Below are positions 9,651 to 22,800 of a stretch of 64,000 bases of DNA, in pieces. Under the pieces are notes generated by a model. The model was not told the origin of the DNA. It made no database searches and was given only the letters and a program-made list of their open reading frames with translations. Position 1 is the first letter of the stretch. The number at the start of each line of letters is the position of its first letter. The stretch comes from an uncultured Draconibacterium sp. (GTDB lineage Bacteria > Bacteroidota > Bacteroidia > Bacteroidales > Prolixibacteraceae): NCBI RefSeq assembly GCF_913063105.1, contig NZ_CAJXYQ010000014.1, positions 1 through 64,000 on the forward strand, read 5' to 3'. The position numbers and the translations under genes were made by a program.

Positions 9651-10664
9651 ATGGAACTAATATTACCTTTTCTTCTTGTTGTATTTGCCAGTTTCTTTCA
9701 GGGCACGTTCGGATTAGGAATGAAATTTATAAAGCCACTTGCCTGGGAGGCATGGTGGTTAGTTCATGCGTTTATTGCAATGATACTGTTTCCGATGACC
9801 TGGGCATTTATTGCTGTACCTGATCTATTTTCTGTCATATTTTCTACTGATGGTGCAATATTGTTTAAAGCTATGTTGTTTGGCTTTTTGTGGGGAATTG
9901 GCGGTATCTTATTCGGGAAAAGTGTTGGAAAAGTTGGCGTATCCTTAACTTATGGAATTGTTATGGGGCTGGCTTCCGCCGTTGGTTCTATCGTTCCATT
10001 ATTTCAAATTGAAAATGCATCTTCACAACCTGCATTTCCCTTTATTCTTTTAGGCGTAATAATAATTGTAATTGGTGTTGTAATTGTTGCCTATGCCGGA
10101 ATCCGACGCGATAAACTCAACAATGCCGACACCGGAATTCCAACAGGAAAAGCTTTTCAAATGGGCTTGTTGATAGCTATTTTAAGTGGTGTGCTCTCAG
10201 CTTTGTTAAACGTTGGCTTTGCAAATGCAGGGCCTGTGGCCGAAGCAGCTGTTGACGCAGGTTCAAAAACAAACAATTCAAGTTTGGCTGCATGGGTTGT
10301 GGTATTATGGGGTGCTTTCCTGATGAATGCCTTGTATGCCATTTCATTACTGATAAAAAACAAATCATTTCATACCTACAAAGGTGCTTTCGGAACCAAA
10401 GCCTTTCGTTGGTCGGTTTTAGCCGGACTTTTTTGGTTTGCGGCACTTGGAATTTATGGTCAGGGAGCTGCACTGATGGGAAGCATCGGTCCGGTGATTG
10501 GATGGCCTATGCTGCTGGGCTTGTCGTTAATAATAAGTAACATCTGGGCTTATCGCGAAGGCGAATGGAAAAATGTTAAAGTGCCATTCCGAATAATGCT
10601 GGCCGGACTAACAACAATCATAATCGCCTGTATAGTTCTCGGATATTCAAACGGATTAAATTAG
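9651..10664 (+). CDS. RhaT-family sugar/H+ symporter, candidate anhydrogalactose importer
   Basis: A 337-residue inner-membrane protein with about ten hydrophobic helices, of the L-rhamnose-proton symporter (RhaT) family. Shared family features include LWGIGGILFGKSVGKVGVSLTYGI near residues 83-106, split here by the membrane segments. A paralogue is encoded in the host rhamnose operon at 53661. This copy is the first gene of the operon for D-3,6-anhydrogalactose breakdown and sits right behind regulon site A. Import of anhydrogalactose (or galactose) from the periplasm is therefore the likely role, inferred from context only. Confidence 0.78.
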   Translation: MELILPFLLVVFASFFQGTFGLGMKFIKPLAWEAWWLVHAFIAMILFPMTWAFIAVPDLFSVIFSTDGAILFKAMLFGFLWGIGGILFGKSVGKVGVSLTYGIVMGLASAVGSIVPLFQIENASSQPAFPFILLGVIIIVIGVVIVAYAGIRRDKLNNADTGIPTGKAFQMGLLIAILSGVLSALLNVGFANAGPVAEAAVDAGSKTNNSSLAAWVVVLWGAFLMNALYAISLLIKNKSFHTYKGAFGTKAFRWSVLAGLFWFAALGIYGQGAALMGSIGPVIGWPMLLGLSLIISNIWAYREGEWKNVKVPFRIMLAGLTTIIIACIVLGYSNGLN

Positions 10665-10670
10665 AACCTC

Positions 10671-11804
10671 ATGAAAATAAAATCAATCGAAAGTTTTATA
10701 CTGACTGATAAACTGAAGGAAGCCTTCTATTTTTCGCAATGGGAATATTCTGAAAGGAGAATTTGCATTGTTAAGATAACAAGCGATACGGGCCATGTTG
10801 GTTGGGGCGAAGGATATGGCCCCGCCGCACTGGTAAAATCAGGGATAGAACACTTAACTCCATATGTAATTGGACAAAATCCTCTTGAAAATGAGACCAT
10901 TTGGAGCATAATGTACCGTCGCACGCTCGACTTTGCCCGGCGCGGAATCCTGGTTTCGGCAATGAGTGCCATCGATGTGGCTCTGTGGGATTTGAAAGGA
11001 AAGATTCTGGAACAACCTGTTCACCTCTTGCTTGGAGGTAAAAAACGGGATAAGATAATTCCTTACGCAACAGGCATGTACTACACAAATTGCCGCAATC
11101 TGGGCGATAAACTGGCAAAGGAAGCCGAAGAGTATGCCCGCTTAGGTTATAAAGCAATGAAAATGAAGGTGGGGCTAGGTATTCGCGAAGATATTGAATA
11201 CGTTGCAAAAGTGCGCAAAGCAATCGGCCCCGATATCGAATTAATGGTAGATTCGAACCATGCCTATAATTTACGAGAGGCGGTGCAGCTTTCACTAGCA
11301 ATTGAAGAGTACAATATCGGGTGGTTTGAAGAACCAATTTCACCCGAATACTATGAACAATACGCCGAGTTGCGCACAAAAACAAGTATTCCAATTGCAG
11401 GCGGAGAGTGCGAGTATACACGTTTTGGTTTTCAGACCTTGTTAAAATCAAATTCGGTTGATATTATTCAACCCGATATTTGTGCAACCGGTGGCCTTAC
11501 AGAAGCCAAACGGATAGCAACTTTAGCTTCGGTTTACGGCGTGGAATTGGTGCCTCATACCTGGGGAACGGGAATTGCAATTTCGGCAGCTTTACATTTT
11601 GTTGCTAACTTAGATGTGATGCCGGGGCGTTTGCGTACCCCAAATTGTTTAATTGAGTATGACAGAACTGAAAACGGTTTGCGCGAAGAATTGACAACCA
11701 CAGATATGATAGCCGTTAATGGTGAGATTAAGATTAGCGACAAACCCGGCCTGGGATTTGAATTACATGAAGATGCTTTAGAAAAATATGCTTTAAAAAA
11801 ATAA
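10671..11804 (+). CDS. dauB: Enolase-superfamily 3,6-anhydro-D-galactonate cycloisomerase
   Basis: A 377-residue mandelate racemase/muconate lactonizing enzyme-type protein with an N-terminal capping domain and a TIM barrel. Visible catalytic parts are the KxK pair Lys164/Lys166, metal ligands Asp194, Glu220 and Glu246, Asp269, and the general base His296 in PHTWG. In the carrageenan pathway known from Zobellia, an enzyme of this kind opens 3,6-anhydro-D-galactonate to 2-keto-3-deoxy-D-galactonate. The neighbours supply the steps before and after. Sugar-acid dehydratases such as galactonate or fuconate dehydratase share the fold, so the substrate rests on context. The gene starts 6 bp after the transporter stop. 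Confidence 0.8.
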   Translation: MKIKSIESFILTDKLKEAFYFSQWEYSERRICIVKITSDTGHVGWGEGYGPAALVKSGIEHLTPYVIGQNPLENETIWSIMYRRTLDFARRGILVSAMSAIDVALWDLKGKILEQPVHLLLGGKKRDKIIPYATGMYYTNCRNLGDKLAKEAEEYARLGYKAMKMKVGLGIREDIEYVAKVRKAIGPDIELMVDSNHAYNLREAVQLSLAIEEYNIGWFEEPISPEYYEQYAELRTKTSIPIAGGECEYTRFGFQTLLKSNSVDIIQPDICATGGLTEAKRIATLASVYGVELVPHTWGTGIAISAALHFVANLDVMPGRLRTPNCLIEYDRTENGLREELTTTDMIAVNGEIKISDKPGLGFELHEDALEKYALKK

Positions 11805-11807
11805 ATC

Positions 11808-13244
11808 ATGGACTACGGATATAAAAAAATGTATATAAACGGCAAACTGGTTGATGCCGTTTCAGGAGAAAAAGAACCCGTAATTTGTCCGGGTACAGGC
11901 GAGGTTATTGCCCAAATTGCCTGGGGTGGAAAAGACGATGCCGAATTGGCTCTGAACGCCGCAGCGGCTGCTTTTAAAAAGTGGTCGAAAATGAGCATTA
12001 ATACGCGAAAAAAGTGGATGGATAAATTGCGTGATGCAGTTATCGAGCGCGAACACGACATTCGTGAAGCGGTGATGTATGAAATGGGAAAAACTTATAA
12101 TCAGGCCGTTGAAGATTACGAAACGGTAGTAAATGCACTGGAGTGGTATCCGCAGGAAATGCTGCATCGCAGAGATGAGATTATTCCCGATCCGGATGGC
12201 ACCCATGCCCACCAGATTATAGCACAACCGGCAGGTGTGGCAGTGGGTTACCTTGCCTGGAATTTCCCGCTTTTAAACCTTGGCTTTAAAATTGGTCCGG
12301 CGCTGGCTGCAGGTTGTACACTTATTTTAAAACCATCGGCCAATGCGCCAATTTCGGCCTATCTGATTGGCGAAATTATGGAAAGTATTGATTTCCCAAA
12401 AGGGGTGGTAAACGTAGTAGCCGGATCAAACGAAGAGCTGGCATTAAGCCTGTCTTCAAGTAAAATACCAAGAGTGATAACTATGATTGGTTCATCTGTT
12501 TCCGGCCGTATTGCCATGCAGCAGGCAGCAACTTCAATCAAGCATTTTAGCATGGAGCTTGGTGGAAATGCACCGGCTATTGTTTGTGACGATGCCAATG
12601 TAACACAGGCTGTTAACGATTTGGCGGCTCTTAAATTTGGTAATTGCGGACAGGTTTGTGTTTCGCCAAACCGAATATTTGTGCACGAAGATGTTTACGA
12701 TGAATTTGTGGAACGTTTTGTTGCCAAAGCAAAAAAATTACAGCTTGGTTTTGGTACCGATTCGAAAATAGATATGGGCCCTATTGTTGATGAGCGCTCA
12801 CGCAACCGCGTAATGAAACTGGCTGAAACAACGCTGGCCGAAGGGGCAAAACTGGAATGTGGTGGCAAAATTCCGGAAGGAATGGAAAAGGGTTACTTTT
12901 TTGAGCCTACAGTTTTTACCAACGTAAATCGCAACATGACCATATTCCGTGAAGAAATTTTTGGTCCGCTTGCTGCTATTTATAAATTCTCAGGCGATGA
13001 TGAGGTGTTGGAAATGGCCAACGACTGCGAAGTAGGTTTATCGAGCTATGTGTATTCAAATAATATTAGCCGAATTCAGAAATTTTCAGCAGAACTTGAA
13101 GTGGGCGAAGTACATGTAAACGGATTTAAGTATGCCATTTATTTGCCGCACGGAGGAGTAAAAGAAAGTGGTTTGGGGCACGATTGCTCGCACCTGGCGC
13201 TTGATGATTATTTAGAAAAGAAAAGAATTACTGTAAGAGTTTAA
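11808..13244 (+). CDS. dauA: Aldehyde dehydrogenase, candidate 3,6-anhydro-D-galactose dehydrogenase
   Basis: A 478-residue NAD(P)-dependent aldehyde dehydrogenase. The general base Glu250 is in MELGGNAP and the nucleophile Cys284 in GNCGQVCVSPNR; the C-terminal motif EEIFGPLAAIYKF is also intact. In carrageenan catabolism the DauA dehydrogenase oxidises D-3,6-anhydrogalactose to the corresponding acid, the substrate of the cycloisomerase encoded 3 bp upstream. Lactaldehyde and succinate-semialdehyde dehydrogenases are relatives, but neither fits this operon as well. Confidence 0.8.
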   Translation: MDYGYKKMYINGKLVDAVSGEKEPVICPGTGEVIAQIAWGGKDDAELALNAAAAAFKKWSKMSINTRKKWMDKLRDAVIEREHDIREAVMYEMGKTYNQAVEDYETVVNALEWYPQEMLHRRDEIIPDPDGTHAHQIIAQPAGVAVGYLAWNFPLLNLGFKIGPALAAGCTLILKPSANAPISAYLIGEIMESIDFPKGVVNVVAGSNEELALSLSSSKIPRVITMIGSSVSGRIAMQQAATSIKHFSMELGGNAPAIVCDDANVTQAVNDLAALKFGNCGQVCVSPNRIFVHEDVYDEFVERFVAKAKKLQLGFGTDSKIDMGPIVDERSRNRVMKLAETTLAEGAKLECGGKIPEGMEKGYFFEPTVFTNVNRNMTIFREEIFGPLAAIYKFSGDDEVLEMANDCEVGLSSYVYSNNISRIQKFSAELEVGEVHVNGFKYAIYLPHGGVKESGLGHDCSHLALDDYLEKKRITVRV

Positions 13245-13247
13245 GCT

Positions 13248-13922
13248 ATGTTACCCATAGAACAAAAAGCAATGAAACCCGAAATCATTAAAAAGATTGA
13301 TGAATCGGGAATAATAGCCGTACTGGTTATTGATGAGGTAAAACATGCGGTGCCACTTGCCAATGCCTTTTTAAAAGGAGGTGTAAATGCCATTGAGCTT
13401 ACCCTGCGAACACCGGCAGCACTTGAGGCAGCTGAAACCATAAAAAAGAACTGCCCCGAAATTAATTTGGGAATAGGAACCGTTTTAACCGTAGAGCAGG
13501 TTAAAGCCATTGCCAGTCTGGGAGTTGATTTTGCTGTGGCTCCCGGGTATAATCCACGGGTAGTTGAAGCAGCACAGAAATACGGTGTTTCTTTTGCTCC
13601 GGGTGTTACTACCGCATCAGAGTTGGAAGGTGCTGTTGAACAAGGCTGTCGCATACTGAAATACTTTCCTGCCGAGCCCATCGGAGGGATGAACTACCTC
13701 AGCAATATGGTGGCTCCGTATCAGTACCTGGGCTTAAAGTTTATTCCACTGGGTGGCGTAAATATGGATAATGCAGCAGGTTATATCAAATCAGACCTGA
13801 TTACCGCCATTGGAGGATCGTGGCTCGCCAAACGGCCCTTGATACAAGCCGAAAACTGGGACGCAATTACTGCGAATGCAAAAGAAATTACAAGCTTAAT
13901 TAGTGAAATAAGAAGTAAATAG
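13248..13922 (+). CDS. dauD: 2-keto-3-deoxy-6-phosphogalactonate (KDPGal/KDPG) aldolase
   Basis: A 224-residue class I aldolase of the KDPG family. The Schiff-base lysine is Lys138 in GCRILKYFPAEP; the catalytic Glu lies in NAIELTLRT and the phosphate-binding GGV and GGS loops are present. It splits the phosphorylated keto-deoxy sugar acid into pyruvate and glyceraldehyde-3-phosphate, the last step of anhydrogalactose breakdown. The ATG at 13248 is 3 bp past the dehydrogenase stop; an in-frame ATG at 13272 is closer to the usual family start. Substrate assignment is from operon context. Confidence 0.85.
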   Translation: MLPIEQKAMKPEIIKKIDESGIIAVLVIDEVKHAVPLANAFLKGGVNAIELTLRTPAALEAAETIKKNCPEINLGIGTVLTVEQVKAIASLGVDFAVAPGYNPRVVEAAQKYGVSFAPGVTTASELEGAVEQGCRILKYFPAEPIGGMNYLSNMVAPYQYLGLKFIPLGGVNMDNAAGYIKSDLITAIGGSWLAKRPLIQAENWDAITANAKEITSLISEIRSK

Positions 13923-13960
13923 TAGATAGTAGTGAGTAGATAGTACAAGGTACTGAGAAA
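13919..13960. repeat. Short imperfect direct repeats before the KDGal kinase gene
   Basis: Units like agtagatagtag and gtgagtagatagtac follow one another in the spacer just after the aldolase stop. No function is apparent. Confidence 0.4.
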
Positions 13961-14021
13961 AGGAAAGTTTCACTGCAAATAAGCTCATTACTCCTATCTT
14001 TAAATCTAATAGTCATAGAAT

Positions 14022-15113
14022 ATGAAAACCATAGTAACTTTCGGAGAGATAATGGGACGTTTATGTCCTGAAAATTTTCAACGCTTCCGCCAGAGCATGC
14101 CCGGAAAACTGGACATCACCTTTGCCGGAGCAGAAGCCAATGTGGCAGCATCAATTGCAATGTTGGGCGGAAAAGCCCGCTTTGTAACAGCTTTACCCGA
14201 CAATGAAATGACGGAGGCCTGCCTTACGGTTTTAAAAGGAATTGAAGTGGATGTTTCGTGCATTCAGAAGGTAAAACAAGGCCGCTTTGGTTTGTACTTT
14301 GTTGAACGCGGGGCTAACCAACGTCCCAGCTGTGTAATGTACGACCGCGAATACTCATCGGTATCAATGACTCACGGCGACTCATACGACTGGTGTAAAA
14401 TTATGGATAATGCCGGCTGGTTACATACAACCGGAATTACTCCTGCTTTGTCTGAAGTTTCAGCCGAAGCTACCGAGGTGGCCGTGCGCACTGCCAAAGA
14501 AAAAGGATTAACCGTTTCGTGCGACCTTAATTTCCGCAAAAAACTGTGGCAATGGCAAAACGGAACACCGGCAAACGAACTGGCTAAAAAAACAATGAAA
14601 GCCATTTTGCCTTATGTTGATGTTGTTATAGCCAACGAAGAAGATGCTCATGATGTACTGGGAATTGCCGCTGAAAATACTGACATCGAGAGCGGACAGC
14701 TTGACGTGGATAAGTATACTGACGTGGCCAAAGAAATTGTAAAGCAGTTTCCGAATGTGAAGAAAGTAGCCATTACTTTGCGCGAAAGCCTTTCGGCAAC
14801 CCATAACAACTGGGGCGCCATGCTTTACGATGTGGAAACCGACTATTCATATTTTGCTCCTATGGAAAACGGAGAATACCGTCCTTATGAAATAAAAAAT
14901 ATTGTTGACCGTGTAGGTGGTGGCGATTCATTTGGGGCAGCCCTGGTGTTTGCTCTTAACACGCCCGAACTGGCCGATTCTGAAAAAGCTATACGCTTTG
15001 CGGTGGCCGGTTCATGCCTTTGCCACTCCATTAACGGCGATTTTAACTACTCTTCGCGTGACGAGGTAGAAGCGCTTATGGGCGGCTCGGGTTCGGGGCG
15101 GGTGGTTCGTTAA
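14022..15113 (+). CDS. dauC: PfkB-family 2-keto-3-deoxygalactonate/gluconate kinase
   Basis: A 363-residue ribokinase/PfkB-family sugar kinase. The N-terminal signature TFGEIMGRLCP and GAEANVAASIAMLGG are typical of KDG kinases, and the C-terminal DRVGGGDSFGAAL carries the catalytic base Asp302 and the anion hole. It phosphorylates 2-keto-3-deoxy-D-galactonate made by the cycloisomerase, feeding the aldolase encoded upstream. It is the last gene of the operon and is followed by a terminator. A 99-bp spacer with short repeats separates it from the aldolase. Confidence 0.85.
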   Translation: MKTIVTFGEIMGRLCPENFQRFRQSMPGKLDITFAGAEANVAASIAMLGGKARFVTALPDNEMTEACLTVLKGIEVDVSCIQKVKQGRFGLYFVERGANQRPSCVMYDREYSSVSMTHGDSYDWCKIMDNAGWLHTTGITPALSEVSAEATEVAVRTAKEKGLTVSCDLNFRKKLWQWQNGTPANELAKKTMKAILPYVDVVIANEEDAHDVLGIAAENTDIESGQLDVDKYTDVAKEIVKQFPNVKKVAITLRESLSATHNNWGAMLYDVETDYSYFAPMENGEYRPYEIKNIVDRVGGGDSFGAALVFALNTPELADSEKAIRFAVAGSCLCHSINGDFNYSSRDEVEALMGGSGSGRVVR

Positions 15114-15159
15114 GGTTTTAAACAGTTATCGAAAAACACCCTTTTTAGATATTTTTTAG

Positions 15160-15190
15160 CCCCGTTCAAAACTGAGCGGGGTTTGTATTT
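15160..15190 (+). terminator. Terminator of the anhydrogalactose operon
   Basis: ccccgttca and tgagcgggg form a stem with one G-T pair around aaac, followed by a T-rich run. Confidence 0.85.
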
Positions 15191-15276
15191 TTAAATCGAA
15201 AATAAATGCCTGCCCATTTTGGGGGTAAAACTGCTTTAACAGTGCTTCCGAAATGGGGTAGTATGCAAAATTTTGA

Positions 15277-18510
<3,234 letters not shown>

Positions 18511-18600
18511 TCGGCTTTAAAAAACTTTAATTCAGCTCGGGTGTTTATTTTTAAGTAGTGCTATATTTTTTTGAAGGTATTTGTTTTGTAAAATTGTAAT

Positions 18601-19458
18601 ATGAAACTGGTTTTAAAAAATTCGGATAGCCCCTTAAAAGAGCGCCTCGATATTACCAAGAAAGAAATTCCTTGTCTTGATTCTTCGTGGCATTATCATG
18701 CGCAGTACGAACTTTTGTACATCTCTCAAAGTCACGGCATCCGGTTTGTTGGCGACAGCGTTTCTCAGTTTGCACCCGGCGAATTGGTTTTGGTTGGACC
18801 TTATTTACCCCATCTTTGGCGCAACGACCCTTCGTTTTACAAAGAAGAAGATACCAACAAAGTAAAAACTATTGTGCTTAAATTTACGAAAGAGTTTATT
18901 GGCGATGGTACTTTTAATTTACCCGAATTTCATGGGGTAAATGATTTATTAGACCAGTCGAAATTTGGTGTGTTTTTTGGCAGTGAGGTGAGCCGCAAAT
19001 TTCACGACGACTTAATCGGAATTATCGATTTGCCGGCGGCCGCACAAGCCATTAAATTACTGGATATGTTGTATCAACTATCGCTAACTGAAGATAAAAC
19101 GATACTTTCCTCAACCGACATGCGGCAATACACCACCGATAATTCGCAGCGAATTGATACCGTAATCAAATACATTTCAAATAATTATGCCAATCCGATT
19201 AGTCTTGAGGATGTGTCGGAACAAGCCTGTATGACCACCAATTCGTTTTGCCGTTTTTTTAAAAAAATGACCAATAAATCCTTTACCGAATTTTTAAATG
19301 AAGTCCGCATCCGAAATGCATCCCGGTTGTTGGCCCAGGAGGATACGCAGGTTTCTGAAATCTGCTATTCGGTGGGATACAATTCCGTTACCAATTTTAA
19401 CCGCCAGTTTAAAAAAATAACCGGAATTACCCCAAAAGATTACCGGAGTACGATTTAA
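18601..19458 (+). CDS. AraC-family transcriptional activator, probable carrageenan regulon regulator
   Basis: A 285-residue regulator with an N-terminal cupin sensor (about 20-150; WHYHAQYELLYI is typical) and a C-terminal AraC DNA-binding domain (about 185-285) with two helix-turn-helix units, ending in SVTNFNRQFKKITGITPKDYR. It is the only transcriptional regulator visible in the carrageenan locus. Six island promoters carry a 21-bp-spaced direct repeat at the position expected for a class II AraC activator, so it is the obvious candidate to bind there. A related regulator is found in the Zobellia carrageenan locus. The inducer is presumably a breakdown product such as anhydrogalactose. Confidence 0.88.
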   Translation: MKLVLKNSDSPLKERLDITKKEIPCLDSSWHYHAQYELLYISQSHGIRFVGDSVSQFAPGELVLVGPYLPHLWRNDPSFYKEEDTNKVKTIVLKFTKEFIGDGTFNLPEFHGVNDLLDQSKFGVFFGSEVSRKFHDDLIGIIDLPAAAQAIKLLDMLYQLSLTEDKTILSSTDMRQYTTDNSQRIDTVIKYISNNYANPISLEDVSEQACMTTNSFCRFFKKMTNKSFTEFLNEVRIRNASRLLAQEDTQVSEICYSVGYNSVTNFNRQFKKITGITPKDYRSTI

Positions 19459-19597
19459 GTTCCACGCTTATCGCTTTCTCTGTTCATCACAATAAATGGT
19501 TTAATCCATCCATTACTTCATTATTCTTCTGTACTAGCCCTAAAATTACTTTTATAAGTGCACCGAATTAATGCAACCGATTGAAAAATGAGCTCGG

Positions 19598-19662
19598 GGT
19601 AAAATAGTGCCATGAGTTGGTAATTTATACAAATATTAACATTCGGGGAAATCGTTACTTTG
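19598..19662 (+). promoter_or_regulatory. Carrageenan regulon promoter, site B (SusC operon)
   Basis: First half-site ggtaaaatagtgccatga at 19598, second half-site ggtaatttat at 19619, and TTTG of a -7 box (ttactttg) at 19659-19662. Spacings are 21 and 40 bp, as in the other five sites. Confidence 0.78.
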
Positions 19663-19702
19663 TTGGTGTAAAGTATTGCTGTGTTTTGCTTTATCGTAAA
19701 AT

Positions 19703-19741
19703 AAGCTCGTTTTTGATGGTTTAGGTTATCGGGCTTTTTTT
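19703..19741 (+). terminator. Terminator-like hairpin inside the SusC leader
   Basis: aagctcg (19703-19709) pairs with cgggctt (19730-19736, one G-T pair) and runs into seven T. It lies between the promoter and susC, so it could act as an attenuator. Confidence 0.5.
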
Positions 19742-19882
19742 GCAGGAAGTAGCAGATATTTGACCTGAGATTTTAGAAGGAAATAAAGAAAAATGTAAAA
19801 TGGGAAAGCATTGGAGCCGCCTTCCCATAGTGCAGAGCGAGATAGAAATCAATATTAATAATCACTCTAATATCGTAAACTT

Positions 19883-22800
19883 ATGAAAAAATTACGAGAA
19901 TTGAAGACATTTGTCAATAATGCAAAAATTGACAGTCCGGTCTTAAAAAATCTTTTCAAATTCTTCTGTTTTTCAGTTTTGTGCTTGTGCTTAAGCTTTG
20001 GAGAAGTTTGGGCTGCAAAAACTGATTTGCAGATGGGAAGTGTTCAACAAAGTACCATTTCAGGTACTGTAAAAGATGCTGATGGAGAACCACTACCCGG
20101 AGTAACCGTTGTTGTAAAAGGAACAACACAGGGTACATCAACCAACATTGATGGCGAATTTACACTAACAGGAGTACCTGCTGATGCGGTATTGCTGATT
20201 TCGTTTGTTGGTATGAAAACACAGGAAATTACTGTTGGCGATCAGACCAGTTTCAACGTGGTTTTGGAAGCCGATGCAATTGGACTGGAAGAAGTTGTGG
20301 CCATTGGTTATACCGTTCGTAAAAAAGGTGAAGTTACCGGTTCGGTAGCAACAGTAAGCTCTGAAACACTGGAGCGTACTGCCAGTAAGGATGTGGCAAA
20401 ATCTTTATCGGGAAAAGTACCTGGTTTAATTGTTAACGACCGCGGTGGTTATCCTGGTGACAACGACATGACTCTATTGATTCGTGGTAAATCAACCTTA
20501 AACAACAACGCGCCTCTTATTCTTATTGACGGGATTACTGCAGGAACAAGCGGTATGGCTAATTTATCTCCCGAAGATATTGAGTCGTTAACCGTGTTGA
20601 AGGATGGTGCTGCAGCAATATACGGTGCACGTGCTGCAAACGGTGTAATTCTTGTAACAACAAAACGTGGTAAAAGTGGTGCACCTAAGTTTAAATTAAG
20701 CACTTCGTACAGTATGTCAACTTTTGCTGTAAAACCAAAGTTGATGTCGTCTGAACAATTTGCTATTTATAACAACGAAATTGCAGCAAGACAAGGAAGT
20801 CAGTTGCCTTATTCGCAGGAAGATATTGCAAAGTATGCATCGGGAGAAGATCCAATAAATTTCCCGAATACCGATTGGCAAGACCTTACTTTTGCCGATT
20901 ATTCTCCAGAGGCACGTGTAACTTTCTCGGTTAGTGGAGGTAGCGATAACGTAAAATATTTCGTTAGTGGCGACTACATGAACCAAACCGGATTATATGA
21001 TTCGGGCGACTTAAATTTCGAACAATATCAGGTACGCTCTAATTTGGATATTAAATTACACGAAAAATTAAGTGTAGGTATTGACCTTTCAGGACGATTT
21101 GGTAAGCGAAACCAACCAGGTGTAAATGAAAGCTATATATACAAGCATATCTATGTAAACTTCCCAACAGAAGTTGGTATTTATCCTAACGGATTGCCAG
21201 CATGGGGTGGTGAAAACGGATCGAACCCGGTTATTATGTCAAGCGATGAAGCCGGTTTTGTTAAAACTACCGACAACGATTTACGCAGTAAATTCTCATT
21301 CGACTGGAACCTGGATGGAGTTACAGAAGGTTTAAGAATGAAAGGATTTGCCGGCATACGTAAAATGAGTAACGACGTTAAAAGCTGGTATACACCCTGG
21401 ACCGTTTATCAATACGATGTAAGTAACGATGATTACCGCGAAGTACAGGGTTACTCGCAAGATGGGAACCAGCGTATTTTGCGCGAAAGTTTTTGGAAAT
21501 ACGACGAGCTGATGCTAAATGCAACCGTACACTACGACCGTACTTTTGACGATCACACAATCAGAGGCTTTGCCGGTGTTGAGCAGTTTTCTTCAGAACA
21601 GCGTAACTTTTGGGCCGAGCGCAAAGATTTCCCAAGTCCTGATCACCCGGAACTATTTGCCGGTGGCGATGATGGCCAGGGATCGTCAGGTACATCAGCT
21701 GAATGGGGGCGTGTAAATTATTTTGGTTCATTGTCATACGATTATGCAAAGAAATATTTTATCGATCTGACTCTGCGCCATGATGGTTCGAGTAACTTCG
21801 GAGACGGAAACCGCTTTGGTACTTTTCCGGGTGTTGGTCTTTCATGGGCTATCGGTAACGAAAAATTTATGGATTGGTCGGATAGTTGGTTAAATGCCTT
21901 AAAGCTTCGCACATCGTGGGCAATTATGGGTAACGACCGAATTGCGTCTTTCCAGTATTTAACACGCTACAACTATGGTGGTGCAACCGATGCTGCGCAG
22001 CCTAACTGGTATATATTTGGAACTAACGGTACGCGTTACAACGGATACGATCCTTCTACCACACCTAACCCCGATATTACCTGGGAAACAGCTGATATGA
22101 AAAACATTGGTCTTAGTTTTATGATGTTCGATAATCGCTTATCGGGAGATGTAAACTATTTCTACCAAAAACGTGAAGACATTCTGATTACACGAAATGC
22201 TTCGATTCCTGATGTTGCCGGGGTAACCTTACCACAGGAAAACCTTGGTAAAGTAGATAATTATGGTTGGGAGTTGCAACTTGGATGGAACGACAAAATA
22301 GGTGAAGTAAATTACAACTTTGGAGTAAACTTCACACAGGCGAAAAACGAGGTGGTTTATTTAGATGAAGCCGCTGATGTTCCTGAATGGAGAAAGCGTG
22401 AAGGCCACCCAATGGATTCATACATTGTTTATCCAACTTTTGGCCTGTTCCAAAGCGAAGATGAAGTAAACAGTATGACGGCAAAAATCCCCGGAACGGT
22501 TGCTGGCGAGCCTGCTTATGTTGATGTTGATGGAAATGGAAAGATTGATGCGAATGACAGAGTTCGTTCCTATACTTCAAATGTTCCTGAAATACAATAC
22601 GGTATTTTTGGTGGAGTTGAGTTTAAGAACATTAATTTAAACTTCCTGTTCCAGGGACAGGCGAAAGCACAGACGATTGTTTACTTCGAGTCGCACGGTG
22701 CCCGTCCGGACTTCTTGTTTACCGAAAGATGGACGCCTGAAAATCCTACCGCCAAATACCCTCGCGCATTTGTTGCCGGCGATGGATATAGTGCAAATCT

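Larger units (their letters stand above)
19459..19882. promoter_or_regulatory. Promoter and long leader of the SusC operon
   Basis: A 424-bp spacer without genes. It contains regulon site B (19598-19662), then a leader of about 215 nt with a terminator-like hairpin at 19703-19741. The first ~140 bp after the AraC stop show no recognisable signal. Confidence 0.6.

Noticed and set aside
15224..15262. Possible regulon site before the large GH2 gene (ggtaaaactgctttaaca)
   Set aside because: Only the first seven bases match well, the second half-site is missing, and the expected -7 position lies past the start codon.
18549..18580. Possible regulon site before the AraC gene
   Set aside because: About 11 of 18 positions match the first half-site, but there is no second half-site 21 bp later, and the -7 box would fall inside the gene.
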